13,247 nucleotides of DNA from Rhodoferax sp. OV413 (GCA_945861195.1 CAMATS010000027.1:1-13247), one strand, 5' to 3'. Numbered from the stretch's first letter, positions 1 through 8,972 are shown. Made by a program: numbers and translations. Notes: generated by a model from the sequence alone, not told the origin.

Positions 1-170
1 GGCACCAGCGACTCCCCGCCCGCCGCCAGGCCCAGAATGCGCGGAGCCAATTCAGCAAAGCGAGCCGCGTCGCCTTCATGCGCGCAGTCGTGCACATGAA
101 ACACCTCTTTGAGGGCTTGGAGGTACAGCGGATGCACCTTGGCAACTGCCAGGATTTCAGACTTTAACAA
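1..170 (-). CDS. D-2-hydroxyacid dehydrogenase, N-terminal part (partial, cut by left window edge)
   Basis: Reading the minus strand from a TTG at 170 gives an open frame of 56 codons to the window edge. It begins MLKSEILAVAKVHPLY and continues with FHVHD and LAPRILGLAAGGESLV. This is the pattern of the N-terminal half of the substrate-binding domain of D-isomer-specific 2-hydroxyacid dehydrogenases (glyoxylate/hydroxypyruvate reductase group). It lines up well with the N-terminus of the complete dehydrogenase at 6984-7955 (YRVHD against FHVHD, then an alanine/glycine-rich strand). The start is uncertain. The TTG at 170 has a weak AGG six bases upstream, and another in-frame TTG lies at 194 behind a T-run; no ATG fits. 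The NAD(P)-binding domain and the catalytic Arg/Glu/His lie outside the window, so activity cannot be judged. It is transcribed divergently from the ABC transporter operon. Confidence 0.72.
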   Translation of the reverse strand, partial: MLKSEILAVAKVHPLYLQALKEVFHVHDCAHEGDAARFAELAPRILGLAAGGESLV

Positions 171-491
171 TGCAGGCCTGTCGGTTGCGCTCAAAAAAAA
201 CAAGCGTCGAATATGGTAGCGCGCTTACAGCACCACAAGCATCCGTGTTTACCCTTTAACCGTTATTTTCTGTGCAGCACACCTGCGGTGCCAGCCGGCA
301 CAGCGACGCAGCCTACCTTGGGCGGGGGCCCGGTAACCAGCGCCTGCCAAGGCCAGCGCGTAGTGGTTTACCCTCTTTTGGTGAACTGCGAGAAATGTTA
401 CAAGCGGCTTGCCAATGCCCGTTTTGACCCGTGCCACCAAGGCATTCCAGGCGGCCCACAGTGTTTGCCAATCTCGCAAGGATGGATCAAC
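171..491. promoter_or_regulatory. divergent control region between the partial dehydrogenase and the ABC transporter operon
   Basis: This stretch of about 320 bases has no convincing gene. It contains an A8 run (193-200), an exact 9-bp direct repeat GTTTACCCT at 247-255 and 366-374, and a pair of mutually exclusive small hairpins (CACC-tgc-GGTG at 280-290; GTGCC-agcc-GGCAC at 288-301). A larger imperfect stem joins CCTTGG (316-321) to CCAAGG (347-352). A weak plus-strand promoter candidate is an extended -10, TG-T-TACAAG at 396-404, with only a poor -35 (TTTTGG, 376-381) 17 bases upstream. The operator and promoter assignments are inference. Confidence 0.35.
478..483 (+). promoter_or_regulatory. 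ribosome binding site deciding the start of the binding-protein gene
   Basis: AAGGAT lies 8-9 bases ahead of the ATG at 492. The open frame extends upstream to an ATG at 213, but that extension is not hydrophobic, has no Shine-Dalgarno and would bury the signal peptide. The 492 start places a typical signal peptide exactly at the N-terminus. Confidence 0.6.
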
Positions 492-2069
492 ATGACCACA
501 CCCCCCCAAGTCCCGCTGGGCCTGCACCAACGGCTGATCAGGCTAGGCGCCCTGTGCGCTTTGTGCATTTACGGAGCCACACCCGCCTTGGCGCAAACCC
601 CAAAACGCGCTGCCATGCTGGTTTTTGCGCAGGAGGCGCCACCGCCAACGCTGGACCCCTATTTTTCAACCTCGATCTCCACCCGCAATGTGGCGATGCA
701 CATCTTCGAGACTCTGGTGACCCGCGACGAAACCAATGCGGTTGTACCGGAACTCGCTGACAAAATCACAGAAAGCACCGACGGGCTGAGCTACACCTTC
801 AACTTGCGCCGGGGCGTCAAGTTTCACAACGGCGCCGAGATGACCTCAGCCGATGTGAAGGCCTCTCTTGAGCGCTACAAGCGCGTGGCACTACAAAAAG
901 TCATCCTGGATCCGGTCACCGCCATTGATACGCCCGACCCCTACACCGTGGTGCTGCGCCTTTCAAAACGGGTGCCCGTGTTTCTTGACGAGTTGTCAAG
1001 CTTCGTCACGCCGCTGGCGATCATGCCGGCGAGCCAGCGCGATCGCGAGGGCGGCAAGGTTGATCTGATAGGCACCGGCCCGCTGCAGTTCGTCGATTGG
1101 CAAGCCGACAGCCATGTTCGGCTCAAGCGCTTCCCAGACTATGTGCCGGACCGTCGCTACAAGGGCACCGACGGGTTTGCCGGGCGCAAAGAAATTTTCT
1201 TTGAGCAAGTCGACTTCAAGCTTGTGAAGGATCCTGGAGCCCGCGTGGCCGGCCTCGAGGCCGGACAGTTCCACATCATTGAAGACCTGCCAATCGAATC
1301 AGCCAAGCGCATTGCTGGCAACAAGGCAATTGCCGTTTATGACCTCAAAAACTGGTGGCTGCAAGGGGCCTGGGTCAACCACGCCAAGGCGCCAACCAAT
1401 GACAACCGGGTCCGGCGCGCCTTGCAAATCGCCCTCGATATGGAAGAAATCATGGAGATCGCCACTGACGGCGCCTACGTGCTCCAGCCCGGCCTGCAAT
1501 ACCCCGGCAACCCCTACCATGTCACCAATGGGGCGCAGTTCTACAACAAAAAAGACACTGCAGGGGCGCGCAAACTGCTGGCAGAGGCCGGCTACAAGGG
1601 CGAGGAGATCGTGATCATCACCAACTCCAGCTACCAGTCCATGTACAAGGCCGCGCAGGTGGTGGCCGAGCAACTCAAGGCAGCAGGCTTCAAGGTACGC
1701 GTCGATGTGTTCGACTGGGCCACGGCCATGGCCCGCCGCAGTGACGGCAACGCCTGGAATCTCTGGTTCACCGGCCAAGGTAGCGGCCCCTCGGTTGGCC
1801 CCTATGCCGCGCTCAAAGACGTGGTCAGTCCGCAAAAGAACCAGATTACGGCTGATCCGGTGATTGACGCCCTGTACACCGAACTCATCACCGGAACCAC
1901 CTTCCAGGCGCGCAAGGCAACTTTTTCCAAGTTTCAGGAGCGGGTCTACGACCAGGTGCTGTTTCTGAAGTTTGGCGACCTCACCCGCAAACAGGCGTCA
2001 CGCGCCAACGTCAAAGGCTTTGTGCCCTACCGCATTCCGCGCATGTGGAATGTGCGGCTTGAGGATTGA
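492..2069 (+). CDS. ABC transporter substrate-binding protein, family 5 (DppA/OppA type)
   Basis: Periplasmic solute-binding lipoprotein-like receptor of the peptide/nickel/opine importer family; it captures the substrate and delivers it to the permease pair encoded just downstream. From the ATG at 492 it is 525 residues long, normal for the family. Residues 1-34 form a signal peptide: a basic n-region with Arg14/Arg17, the hydrophobic stretch LGALCALCIYGA, and a likely cleavage after ALA34. No lipobox cysteine is positioned correctly, so a soluble periplasmic protein is expected. The family signature is clear at residues 101-122 (YTFNLRRGVKFHNG followed by DV). The C-terminal lobe carries the usual region from VDVFDW onward, where family members contact ligand. 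It is first in the operon and separated from the permease gene by 72 bases. The family binds peptides, N-acyl amino acids, opines and other amines; the actual ligand cannot be read from the sequence. Confidence 0.93.
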   Translation: MTTPPQVPLGLHQRLIRLGALCALCIYGATPALAQTPKRAAMLVFAQEAPPPTLDPYFSTSISTRNVAMHIFETLVTRDETNAVVPELADKITESTDGLSYTFNLRRGVKFHNGAEMTSADVKASLERYKRVALQKVILDPVTAIDTPDPYTVVLRLSKRVPVFLDELSSFVTPLAIMPASQRDREGGKVDLIGTGPLQFVDWQADSHVRLKRFPDYVPDRRYKGTDGFAGRKEIFFEQVDFKLVKDPGARVAGLEAGQFHIIEDLPIESAKRIAGNKAIAVYDLKNWWLQGAWVNHAKAPTNDNRVRRALQIALDMEEIMEIATDGAYVLQPGLQYPGNPYHVTNGAQFYNKKDTAGARKLLAEAGYKGEEIVIITNSSYQSMYKAAQVVAEQLKAAGFKVRVDVFDWATAMARRSDGNAWNLWFTGQGSGPSVGPYAALKDVVSPQKNQITADPVIDALYTELITGTTFQARKATFSKFQERVYDQVLFLKFGDLTRKQASRANVKGFVPYRIPRMWNVRLED

Positions 2070-2096
2070 GGCCGAATCCAAAGCCACCCCGGTGGC
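2063..2096 (+). other. stem-loops just after the binding-protein gene
   Basis: GCCAC-CCCG-GTGGC (with an extra C-G pair that can close the loop, 2083-2096) is a compact GC-rich hairpin 14 bases after the stop codon. It is preceded by a dyad GGATT-N7-AATCC (2063-2079) overlapping the stop. No T-run follows, so it is not a standard intrinsic terminator. Hairpins in this position are known in binding-protein operons (malE-malF, hisJ-hisQ), where they stabilise the upstream mRNA and help make more binding protein than permease; that role is inferred here. Confidence 0.5.
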
Positions 2097-2141
2097 GCCA
2101 GGTGTCGCATTTATCGGGATTGCACCAGCAAAGGGCCCGGC

Positions 2142-3095
2142 ATGGCTGAATTCGTCCTCAGGCGCTTGCTCAGCGCCATTCCGGTCTTGCTGCTCGTCAC
2201 CCTGATAGCTGCATCAATCATGCAATTGGTGCCGGGTGACCCCGCCATGGTCATCGCTGGCTCAGGGGCCTCGGACGCAGAGGTTCAGCAAGTCCGCCAG
2301 GCACTGGGGCTAGATCGCTCTTTTGGTGTGCGGCTGCTCGAATGGTATGGCGGCCTGTTGCGCGGCGACCTTGGCCAATCCCTGCTGCTCAACCGATCAG
2401 TCACCACGGCGATCGCCGAGCGGCTGCCAGTCACGCTGGCGCTGGCTGGTTTCGCCCTGCTATTGACCATCATCATCGGGGTTCCTGCGGGCATCATCGC
2501 CGCTCTCAAGGCCAACACAGCCATTGACCAGGCGGTGCTGATGTTGGCACTGATCGGCGTCTCAGTGCCAAACTTCTGGCTCAGCCTGATGCTGATCGTG
2601 GCTTTCGGCGTTTGGCTCGAGGTTCTGCCAGCAGGTGGCTACACGCCATTTGCTGACGACCCGCTCGGCTGGGTGCGCTGCCTGATCCTGCCCGGTATTT
2701 CGCTGGCGCTGTTGCAAATCGGATTGTTGGCGCGTATCACCCGGGCGACCATGCTCGAAGTGCTGCGGCAAGACTATGTGCGAACCGCTCGGGCCAAGGG
2801 CTTGCCAATTCGGATGGTGGTAGGCCAGCATGCGCTGCGCAATGTGCTGGTGCCGGTGGTCACTGTCATCGGCATCAGCTTTGGCCTGCTGCTGTCGGGC
2901 TCAGTGGTGATCGAGACTGTCTACTCCATACCCGGTCTTGGCCGGCTGCTGGCGACGGCCATCTTCAGCCGTGACTACCCAGTGATCCAAGGCGGTCTGC
3001 TGGTGACCGCCGCCATGCTGGTACTGCTCAACCTCGCAGTTGACCTGCTCTATGCCGTGATCGACCCACGTATCAAGCATGATGGCCGATCCTGA
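2142..3095 (+). CDS. ABC transporter permease, DppB type
   Basis: First inner-membrane subunit of the peptide-type importer, forming half of the translocation channel. It has 317 residues, typical for DppB/OppB. The N-terminus (RRLLSAIPVLLLVTLIAASIMQLVPGDPA, residues 7-35, here a membrane helix followed by the PGDP motif) is diagnostic of the family. About five further hydrophobic segments follow (about 98-122, 131-158, 182-198, 236-258 and 284-307). The cytoplasmic EAA-like loop that docks on the ATPase lies around residues 205-235 (RQDYVRTARAKGLP followed by ALRN). The ATG at 2142 is preceded by AAAGGG at 7-8 bases. The next gene starts before this one ends, indicating translational coupling. 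Confidence 0.93.
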   Translation: MAEFVLRRLLSAIPVLLLVTLIAASIMQLVPGDPAMVIAGSGASDAEVQQVRQALGLDRSFGVRLLEWYGGLLRGDLGQSLLLNRSVTTAIAERLPVTLALAGFALLLTIIIGVPAGIIAALKANTAIDQAVLMLALIGVSVPNFWLSLMLIVAFGVWLEVLPAGGYTPFADDPLGWVRCLILPGISLALLQIGLLARITRATMLEVLRQDYVRTARAKGLPIRMVVGQHALRNVLVPVVTVIGISFGLLLSGSVVIETVYSIPGLGRLLATAIFSRDYPVIQGGLLVTAAMLVLLNLAVDLLYAVIDPRIKHDGRS

Positions 3096-3991
3096 CCGCA
3101 CAAGCGCCCAGCCGCCCGACCCGGCAGCGGTTGATGCGCCAGCACCGCACCTGCCCAGGGCTGCCGCCACGATTTGGCGGCGCTTGCTCGGCCACCGGCT
3201 GTTCATCACCGGCGTCATCCTGTTCGGCTTGGTGCTTGCCATGGCCTTGTTTGCCGATCTCCTGGCAACCGCAGCCCCCGAGAAAATGAATGTGCGGGCG
3301 CGTTTTCGCACACCGCAGTGGGCCTTCCTGCTTGGTACCGACAACTATGGCCGCGATATCTGGAGCCGACTGTTGTATGGCTCCAGGCTGTCTTTGTCTA
3401 TCGGCTTCGCTGTGGTCTTGGTGACTGGGGTGGCGGGCACCTGCATCGGCTTGCTGGCGGGTTACTTCAAACGCCTTGACGGCCCATTGATGCGCCTGAT
3501 GGATGCGCTGATGGCTTTTCCGGCTATTTTGCTGGCGATTGCCATTGCCTCTGCCCTCGGACCATCGGCCATCAATGCCGTCATTGCCTTGTCAGCCGTG
3601 TACACACCACGCACCGCGCGCATCGTGCGCGGCAGCGTGCTGGTGGTGCGCGAAATGGACTATGTTCAGGCCGCCCTGGCGAGTGGCGCGCGCCATGGCT
3701 GGGTGATTTGGCGTCACATCCTGCCCAACAGCATGGCGCCTTTGATTGTGCAGCTGACCTTCATTTTTGCCTACGCCGTGCTGGCCGAATCGATACTTAG
3801 TTTTCTCGGCGTCGGCCCACCCCCGCCAACCCCCAGCTGGGGCAGCATGATCGCTGAGGGGCAGGCCTATCTGCGCGAAGCGCCACTGATGGCTCTTTTC
3901 CCGGGTATCGCGATTGCCCTGACAGCGATGGGCCTGAACTTGCTGGGCGACGGCCTGCGCGATGTGCTCGATCCTCGGCTCAAAGTTCAAC

Positions 3992-3999
<8 letters not shown>
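3079..3999 (+). CDS. ABC transporter permease, DppC type
   Basis: Second channel subunit, 306 residues. The proline/alanine-rich N-terminal cytoplasmic tail (residues 1-30) precedes the first membrane helix (about 42-64). The family motif LLGTDNYGRDIWSRLLYGSR occupies residues 84-103. The EAA loop REMDYVQAALASGA with HILPN spans about 191-217, and SFLGVGPPPPTPSWGSM, typical of DppC/OppC/NikC, is at 241-257. Two ATG codons are adjacent (3079 and 3082); either may be used. There is no clear Shine-Dalgarno, which fits coupling to the preceding permease, whose end it overlaps by 17 bases. Its own end overlaps the next gene by 8 bases. Confidence 0.93.
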
Positions 4000-4956
<957 letters not shown>

Positions 4957-4960
<4 letters not shown>

Positions 4961-5916
4961 AACCGGTCTTGCTTGAAGTTCGGGGGCTCAAGAAGCATTT
5001 TCCGCTGCTCAAAGGGCTGCTGTTTCCAAAGGTCGTGGGCGCCGTGCACGCTGTCGATGGGGTCGACTTCGACCTGGCTGAATCAGAGACGCTGGCACTG
5101 GTCGGCGAATCAGGCTGTGGAAAAACCACCACCGGTCGGCTGGTGTTGCGCTTGCTCGAGCCGACAGCTGGCACATTACGCTTTGCTGGCGAAGACCTTC
5201 TGGCACTCGATGCAGACGCCTTGCGCCTACGCCGCCGAGATATGCAGATCATCTTTCAAGACCCGTTTAGTGCCCTTGACCCGCGTATGACGGTGGCCCA
5301 AATCGTCGGCGAGCCGCTCTACATCCACAACATGGCGAACCGAGCCGATCGAGTCAGCGAACTGCTCGATCTGGTTGGCCTGCCGCAGGCCTATGCCGGA
5401 CGCTATCCGCACGAGTTCTCGGGCGGCCAGCGTCAGCGTATCGGTATTGCGCGCGCACTCGCGCTGAGACCGCGCTTCATCGTCTGCGACGAACCGGTCT
5501 CGGCCCTCGACGTGTCGATACAGGCACAAATCATCAACCTGATGCAAGACCTGCAAGAACGCTTTGGTCTGTCTTACCTATTCATAGCACATGACCTGAG
5601 TGTGGTTAAACACATGGCCGATCGGGTGGCGGTGATGTACTTGGGCCGAATCGTCGAAATTGCTGATAAGCAAGACCTGTATGCCCGGCCCAGCCACCCT
5701 TACACCCGGGCCCTGCTGCAGTCGGTTCCCCTGCCTGATCCGCGCCAGCGAGCGGTGCCAGTGCCGCTGGCAGGGGAAATTCCCAGTCCGGCCAATCCAC
5801 CCCGGGGTTGCCACTTCCACACCCGTTGCCCGATCGCTCAAGACACCTGCAGAATTGAGGCGCCCGCACTGCGCGCCGTGGGCGATCGACATTTGAGCGC
5901 GTGCCATTTTTCTTAA
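4957..5916 (+). CDS. ABC transporter ATP-binding protein, DppF/OppF type
   Basis: Partner ATPase, 319 residues, starting within ATGA at the end of the previous gene. Walker A GESGCGKT (50-57), Q-loop in IIFQDPF (about 98-104), signature FSGGQ (154-158), Walker B FIVCDE (174-179) and switch His212 are all intact. The insertion [19 protein letters not shown] (residues 18-36) between the first strands is typical of DppF/OppF rather than DppD. The C-terminal extension begins at HPYT (247-250) and has four cysteines (285, 291, 298, 316) in the same arrangement as its partner. With both ATPases, both permeases and the binding protein present, the importer appears complete and functional. Confidence 0.93.
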
Positions 5917-5932
5917 ACTCCGAGCCAAGCCC

Positions 5933-6937
5933 ATGACAACCCGTCTCAGCCCAGAATTCGATCTCTTTGCCGTGAGCGGTAAGCACACCGGCTTCATCCG
6001 CCTGCCCCATTCGGTGCACCGCTCTGCTTACGGCTTTATCCCGATCCCGGTCGCCGTGATCGCCCGCGGTGCGGGCCCAACCGTGTTGCTCATGGCTGGC
6101 AACCACGGCGACGAATATGAAGGCCAGATTGCGCTGGGCAATCTGATCCGCAGCCTCTCCCCCGACGAGATCTGCGGCAGAGTGATCCTGCTGCCCTCGG
6201 CCAACTTTCCCGCAGCTATGGCCGGCATGCGCACCTCGCCGATTGATCAAGGCAACCTGAATCGCAGCTTTCCCGGTGATCCAGATGGCAGTGTCACCGA
6301 ACAAATCGCCTGGTTTATTGAGGAATCGATTTTGCCCAGCGTTCAAGTCCTGATCGATCTGCACTCTGGTGGCAGCTCCCTGAGCTATATCCCGGCGGCG
6401 CTGGCGCGGCGCTCGTCAGACCCGGCCGCCTTGGCTGAAACCATTGCTCTGCTGCGTGCCTTTGGTGCGCCAATCGCCTACCTGTCGAATGTGCCGCAAG
6501 GTGCGCAACGCACCTCTTCGGCGGCGGCCGCTCGCAAAGGTGTGCGACACCTGGGCACCGAGTTGGCCGGCGGCGGACAGGTGAGCGCCGCCGCCCTGCG
6601 GACCTGCGAGGCAGGCCTGAGGCGCGTGCTGCACCATCTTGGCGTGCTGCAGGCGCCGCACCCCGAACCGGCGCCACCAACCCGGCTGCTTGAAGTTGTG
6701 GGCGCCGACTACTATGTTTACGCGCCTGAGGATGGCCTGTTCGAGCCCCTGGTCGAACTCGGCGAGAGCGTGCACGCCGGCCAAGCTGCTGCGCGCATCC
6801 ACAGCCCCGCCACGCCCTGGCGCGAGCCCGCAGTGGCCTGCTTCGAGCGCGCTGGATTGGTCATCTGCAAGCGGGTGCCCGGGCTGAGCCAGCGCGGCGA
6901 TTGCCTGTTCCACCTGGGCAGCGACTGCGCGGGCTGA
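5933..6937 (+). CDS. M14-family zinc N-deacylase (succinylglutamate desuccinylase/aspartoacylase family, DoeB-like)
   Basis: Predicted cytoplasmic zinc hydrolase that removes an acyl group from an N-acylated amino acid. The zinc ligands are visible: His58 and Glu61 in GNHGDEYEG, and His144 in IDLHSGG. NLNRSFPG (108-115) and the upstream Arg100 are expected substrate-carboxylate contacts, and Glu210 in GTELAGGG is the probable catalytic base. The order GFIRLPHS, then a G-F/W-G-type segment, IPIPV, NHGDEYEG, TSPIDQGNLNRSFPG, LHSGG and TELAGGG closely follows DoeB, the N-alpha-acetyl-2,4-diaminobutyrate deacetylase of ectoine breakdown. The C-terminal region from about 250 forms the usual beta domain (GLFEPLVELGESVHAGQ). 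Length 334 fits. It begins 16 bases after the ATPase gene, so it is probably the last gene of the transporter operon and acts on the imported compound. The real substrate is unknown; the ectoine hydrolase partner DoeA is absent from the window. Confidence 0.85.
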   Translation: MTTRLSPEFDLFAVSGKHTGFIRLPHSVHRSAYGFIPIPVAVIARGAGPTVLLMAGNHGDEYEGQIALGNLIRSLSPDEICGRVILLPSANFPAAMAGMRTSPIDQGNLNRSFPGDPDGSVTEQIAWFIEESILPSVQVLIDLHSGGSSLSYIPAALARRSSDPAALAETIALLRAFGAPIAYLSNVPQGAQRTSSAAAARKGVRHLGTELAGGGQVSAAALRTCEAGLRRVLHHLGVLQAPHPEPAPPTRLLEVVGADYYVYAPEDGLFEPLVELGESVHAGQAAARIHSPATPWREPAVACFERAGLVICKRVPGLSQRGDCLFHLGSDCAG

Positions 6938-6947
6938 AAAACCAGCC
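6932..6947. terminator. weak stem-loop at the convergent junction
   Basis: GGCTG-aaaaac-CAGCC overlaps the deacylase stop codon. A second possible pairing, and a repeated AGCCGGT, follow within 25 bases. There is no clear T-run in either direction, so this is at best a poor bidirectional terminator between the converging genes. Confidence 0.25.
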
Positions 6948-6983
6948 GGTTTAGCCAGGCATAGCCGGTCCGCAGGCAGACAT

Positions 6984-7955
6984 TTAGTCCGCCACCGGCG
7001 TGAGCAAGGGGCGTCCGGCCAAGAAGGCTGCCAAATTGGCCAGCACCAAATCAAAGGCCTCTCGCCAAGTCTCCTGCGTACTGCCGGCGATATGCGGCGT
7101 CAGCACCACCCTGTCCATGCCCAAGAGCGCTGCCGGAATACTCGGCTCGGCCTCAAACACATCCAGCGCAGCACCACCCAGCCGGCCGGCCACCAGTGCA
7201 GAAACCAACGCGTTTTCATCGACCACAGAACCCCGTGCAATATTCACCAGCACCCCCTGCGGGCCCAGTGCATCAAGTACCGCTTGATTGACCAGGTGCC
7301 GGGTGGCAGCACCACCAGCGCAGGCCACCAGCAGGCAATCAGCCCAGCGGGCGAGCTCCAGGGGAGATTCAAAATATTCGTAGCTCAAATCAGCCCGGCG
7401 GTGGCGGTTGTGGTAACCAATCGGCATGTCAAACCCAGTGGCTCGGCGCGCAACAGTTTGGCCGATGTCGCCCAGCCCAAGAATGCCAAGCCGCAAGCCT
7501 GACACACGCCGGGTCAGGCCAATCGTCTTTTTGCCCCAAATACCTGCGTGCGCCAAGCGATCTGCCTGCGCAATGCGGCGCATCAGGGCGATCAGCAAAC
7601 CCATCGCATGATCGGCCACGCAATTCGAAACTACGCCCGGGGTGTTACACAAACCTATGGCGCGTTCGTTCAGGGCAGGCCGGTCAACCCGGTCGTAACC
7701 AACGCCAAAACAAGCCACCAAGCGCAGCCCGGGAAGTTGTCGCACAGTTTGGGCATCAATGCCCACCAGGCCCGTGGTGACTGCTGCCCCGGCCCCAGCG
7801 GCTTGAGCCAGCAGCCGAGCCCGCTCAGTCTCATTGCTCACACCTCCCAGATCATGCACACGGTACAGGGCGCGCAGCTCAAGCACCATCCAATCAGCCA
7901 AGCCGCCAATCACCACCAGTTCGGGGCGCGTGTCAGGCTGATTCAAAATAGACAT
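6984..7955 (-). CDS. D-isomer-specific 2-hydroxyacid dehydrogenase (glyoxylate/hydroxypyruvate reductase-like)
   Basis: NAD(P)H-dependent oxidoreductase interconverting a 2-oxo acid and a D-2-hydroxy acid. With the start at 7955 it has 323 residues, normal for the family. The nucleotide-binding fold has GLGDIG (160-165). The catalytic residues are Arg241 (NIARGS), Glu270 (DVFEAEP) and His288 (TPHIAGS). The segment after the second strand reads YHNRHRR (181-187), with basic residues and no acidic one, which favours NADPH over NADH. An in-frame ATG at 8039 exists but would overlap the upstream aminotransferase gene by 56 bases; the 7955 start leaves a 28-base gap and begins just before the first strand (LVVIGG). 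No strong Shine-Dalgarno is visible. It is the second gene of a minus-strand unit. Its N-terminus resembles the partial dehydrogenase at 1-170, so the two are paralogues. Confidence 0.92.
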   Translation of the reverse strand: MSILNQPDTRPELVVIGGLADWMVLELRALYRVHDLGGVSNETERARLLAQAAGAGAAVTTGLVGIDAQTVRQLPGLRLVACFGVGYDRVDRPALNERAIGLCNTPGVVSNCVADHAMGLLIALMRRIAQADRLAHAGIWGKKTIGLTRRVSGLRLGILGLGDIGQTVARRATGFDMPIGYHNRHRRADLSYEYFESPLELARWADCLLVACAGGAATRHLVNQAVLDALGPQGVLVNIARGSVVDENALVSALVAGRLGGAALDVFEAEPSIPAALLGMDRVVLTPHIAGSTQETWREAFDLVLANLAAFLAGRPLLTPVAD

Positions 7956-7983
7956 CGCGAGGTCTGCAAGCAGCCGGTGCGAC

Positions 7984-8907
7984 TCATTGACCTGGCCAAA
8001 CCGGCGTACGCCAAGCCGGGTGGTCGGCAATTTCACCACCCACCAGGCGAAAATAGTGGTCCTGAATCAGGCGAGTGACAGGCCCGGGCTGCCCGTCCCC
8101 CACCGCAATCCGGTCAACCGACACAATGGGTACCACCTCCTGGCCCGAACCGCACAAAAACGCTTCCTCGGCAGCCAGCAACTCGGTGCGGTCAACCCGC
8201 CGCTCTTGAACCACCAGCCCATGCACCGTGCGGGCAGCTTGCATCACCGTATCACGGGTGATGCTCTCCAAAATATCGCTGGCGCCGTCCGGCGTGATCA
8301 GTTGCCCCCCGCGAACCAAAAAAACGCAGGCTCCAGTGCCCTCGGACAACTTGCCATCGGCACTGAGCATCAGTGCGCCGTCGTATCCGTCTAGGCGTGC
8401 CGTCAGTTCAGCGGCTCGGTTGTTGACGTAATTGGCAGTGCTCTTGACCCGCGGCGGCAACGCGTTGTCTGCGATACGTTGCCATGAACTCACCGCAACC
8501 CGCACGCCACTTTGCAAAAACTTGCCAGGCCCGCGCTTAACTACACCAATCACCAGCCCCACTGGCCCGGTCACAGTCAGTTCGTCGTCGCCGTCGATGT
8601 AGGCAATCATGCGGATGTGTGCGTTCTCGCGAATAGCGTTGGCACGCAGGGTACGCAGCAGACAGTCTTCGAGAAAGGGCGCATCAAAAATTCGCTCGTA
8701 ACGCATCACCTTCATGCCATAACGCAGGCGCTCGAGGTGTTCGCTGAGGCGAAAGATATAGAGTTGCTGGTGCTCAGCATTCCAATAAGCCCGCAGACCC
8801 TCAAACACACCAAGCCCGTATTTGACAACCGCCGAAAAAGCATGGATTTTTGCTTCGCCGTACGGAACGATATCGCCGTTCAAACACATGAAATCGCAGG
8901 TGCTCAT
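7984..8907 (-). CDS. class IV aminotransferase, branched-chain aminotransferase (IlvE)-like
   Basis: PLP enzyme of fold type IV, 307 residues, the usual length for bacterial IlvE. YGLGVFEGLRAY (30-41) is the family's substrate-pocket strand. The PLP lysine is Lys155 in PPRVKSTANYVN, Glu189 in LSEGTG contacts the pyridine nitrogen, and ESITRDT (214-220) binds phosphate. The overall pattern is BCAT-like rather than D-amino-acid-transaminase-like, but paralogues with other substrates share it. Linked to a 2-hydroxyacid dehydrogenase 28 bases downstream, it may supply a 2-oxo acid for reduction; that coupling is inference. The ATG at 8907 has GGCGGA at 8-9 bases and overlaps the stop of a 20-codon leader ORF. 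A second in-frame ATG at 8889 lacks a ribosome site and is less likely. Confidence 0.9.
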   Translation of the reverse strand: MSTCDFMCLNGDIVPYGEAKIHAFSAVVKYGLGVFEGLRAYWNAEHQQLYIFRLSEHLERLRYGMKVMRYERIFDAPFLEDCLLRTLRANAIRENAHIRMIAYIDGDDELTVTGPVGLVIGVVKRGPGKFLQSGVRVAVSSWQRIADNALPPRVKSTANYVNNRAAELTARLDGYDGALMLSADGKLSEGTGACVFLVRGGQLITPDGASDILESITRDTVMQAARTVHGLVVQERRVDRTELLAAEEAFLCGSGQEVVPIVSVDRIAVGDGQPGPVTRLIQDHYFRLVGGEIADHPAWRTPVWPGQ

Positions 8908-8966
8908 CGGATAAATCCGCCAGGTTTGATCCCGCGGGCGGTCACTTTTCGGTCAAGAATTACCAT
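8904..8966 (-). CDS. 20-codon leader ORF translationally coupled to the aminotransferase
   Basis: On the minus strand, GGAG stands six bases ahead of an ATG at 8966. The frame runs 20 codons (MVILDRKVTARG, ending GGFIR) and stops at TGA, which overlaps the aminotransferase start codon as ATGA. Both the ribosome site and the overlap are of the quality seen for genuinely translated, coupled leaders. Six of the 20 residues are branched-chain (Val, Ile, Leu), but they are not in a run, and I see no terminator/antiterminator pair, so classic attenuation is not demonstrated. It may simply deliver ribosomes to the aminotransferase start. I recognise no homologue. Confidence 0.45.
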   Translation of the reverse strand: MVILDRKVTARGIKPGGFIR

Positions 8967-8972
8967 GCTGGG

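Noticed and set aside
213..491. N-terminal extension of the binding-protein frame up to an ATG at 213
   Set aside because: It lacks a ribosome site, is not hydrophobic and would place about 93 residues before a clear signal peptide; the 492 start with AAGGA is far better.
249..530. 93-residue open frame on the minus strand in the left intergenic region
   Set aside because: No recognisable domain, no ribosome site seen, and it overlaps the start and signal peptide of the binding-protein gene.
5606..6364. 252-residue minus-strand open frame across the ATPase/deacylase junction
   Set aside because: It lies antisense to two well-supported genes and its product looks like a composition artefact.
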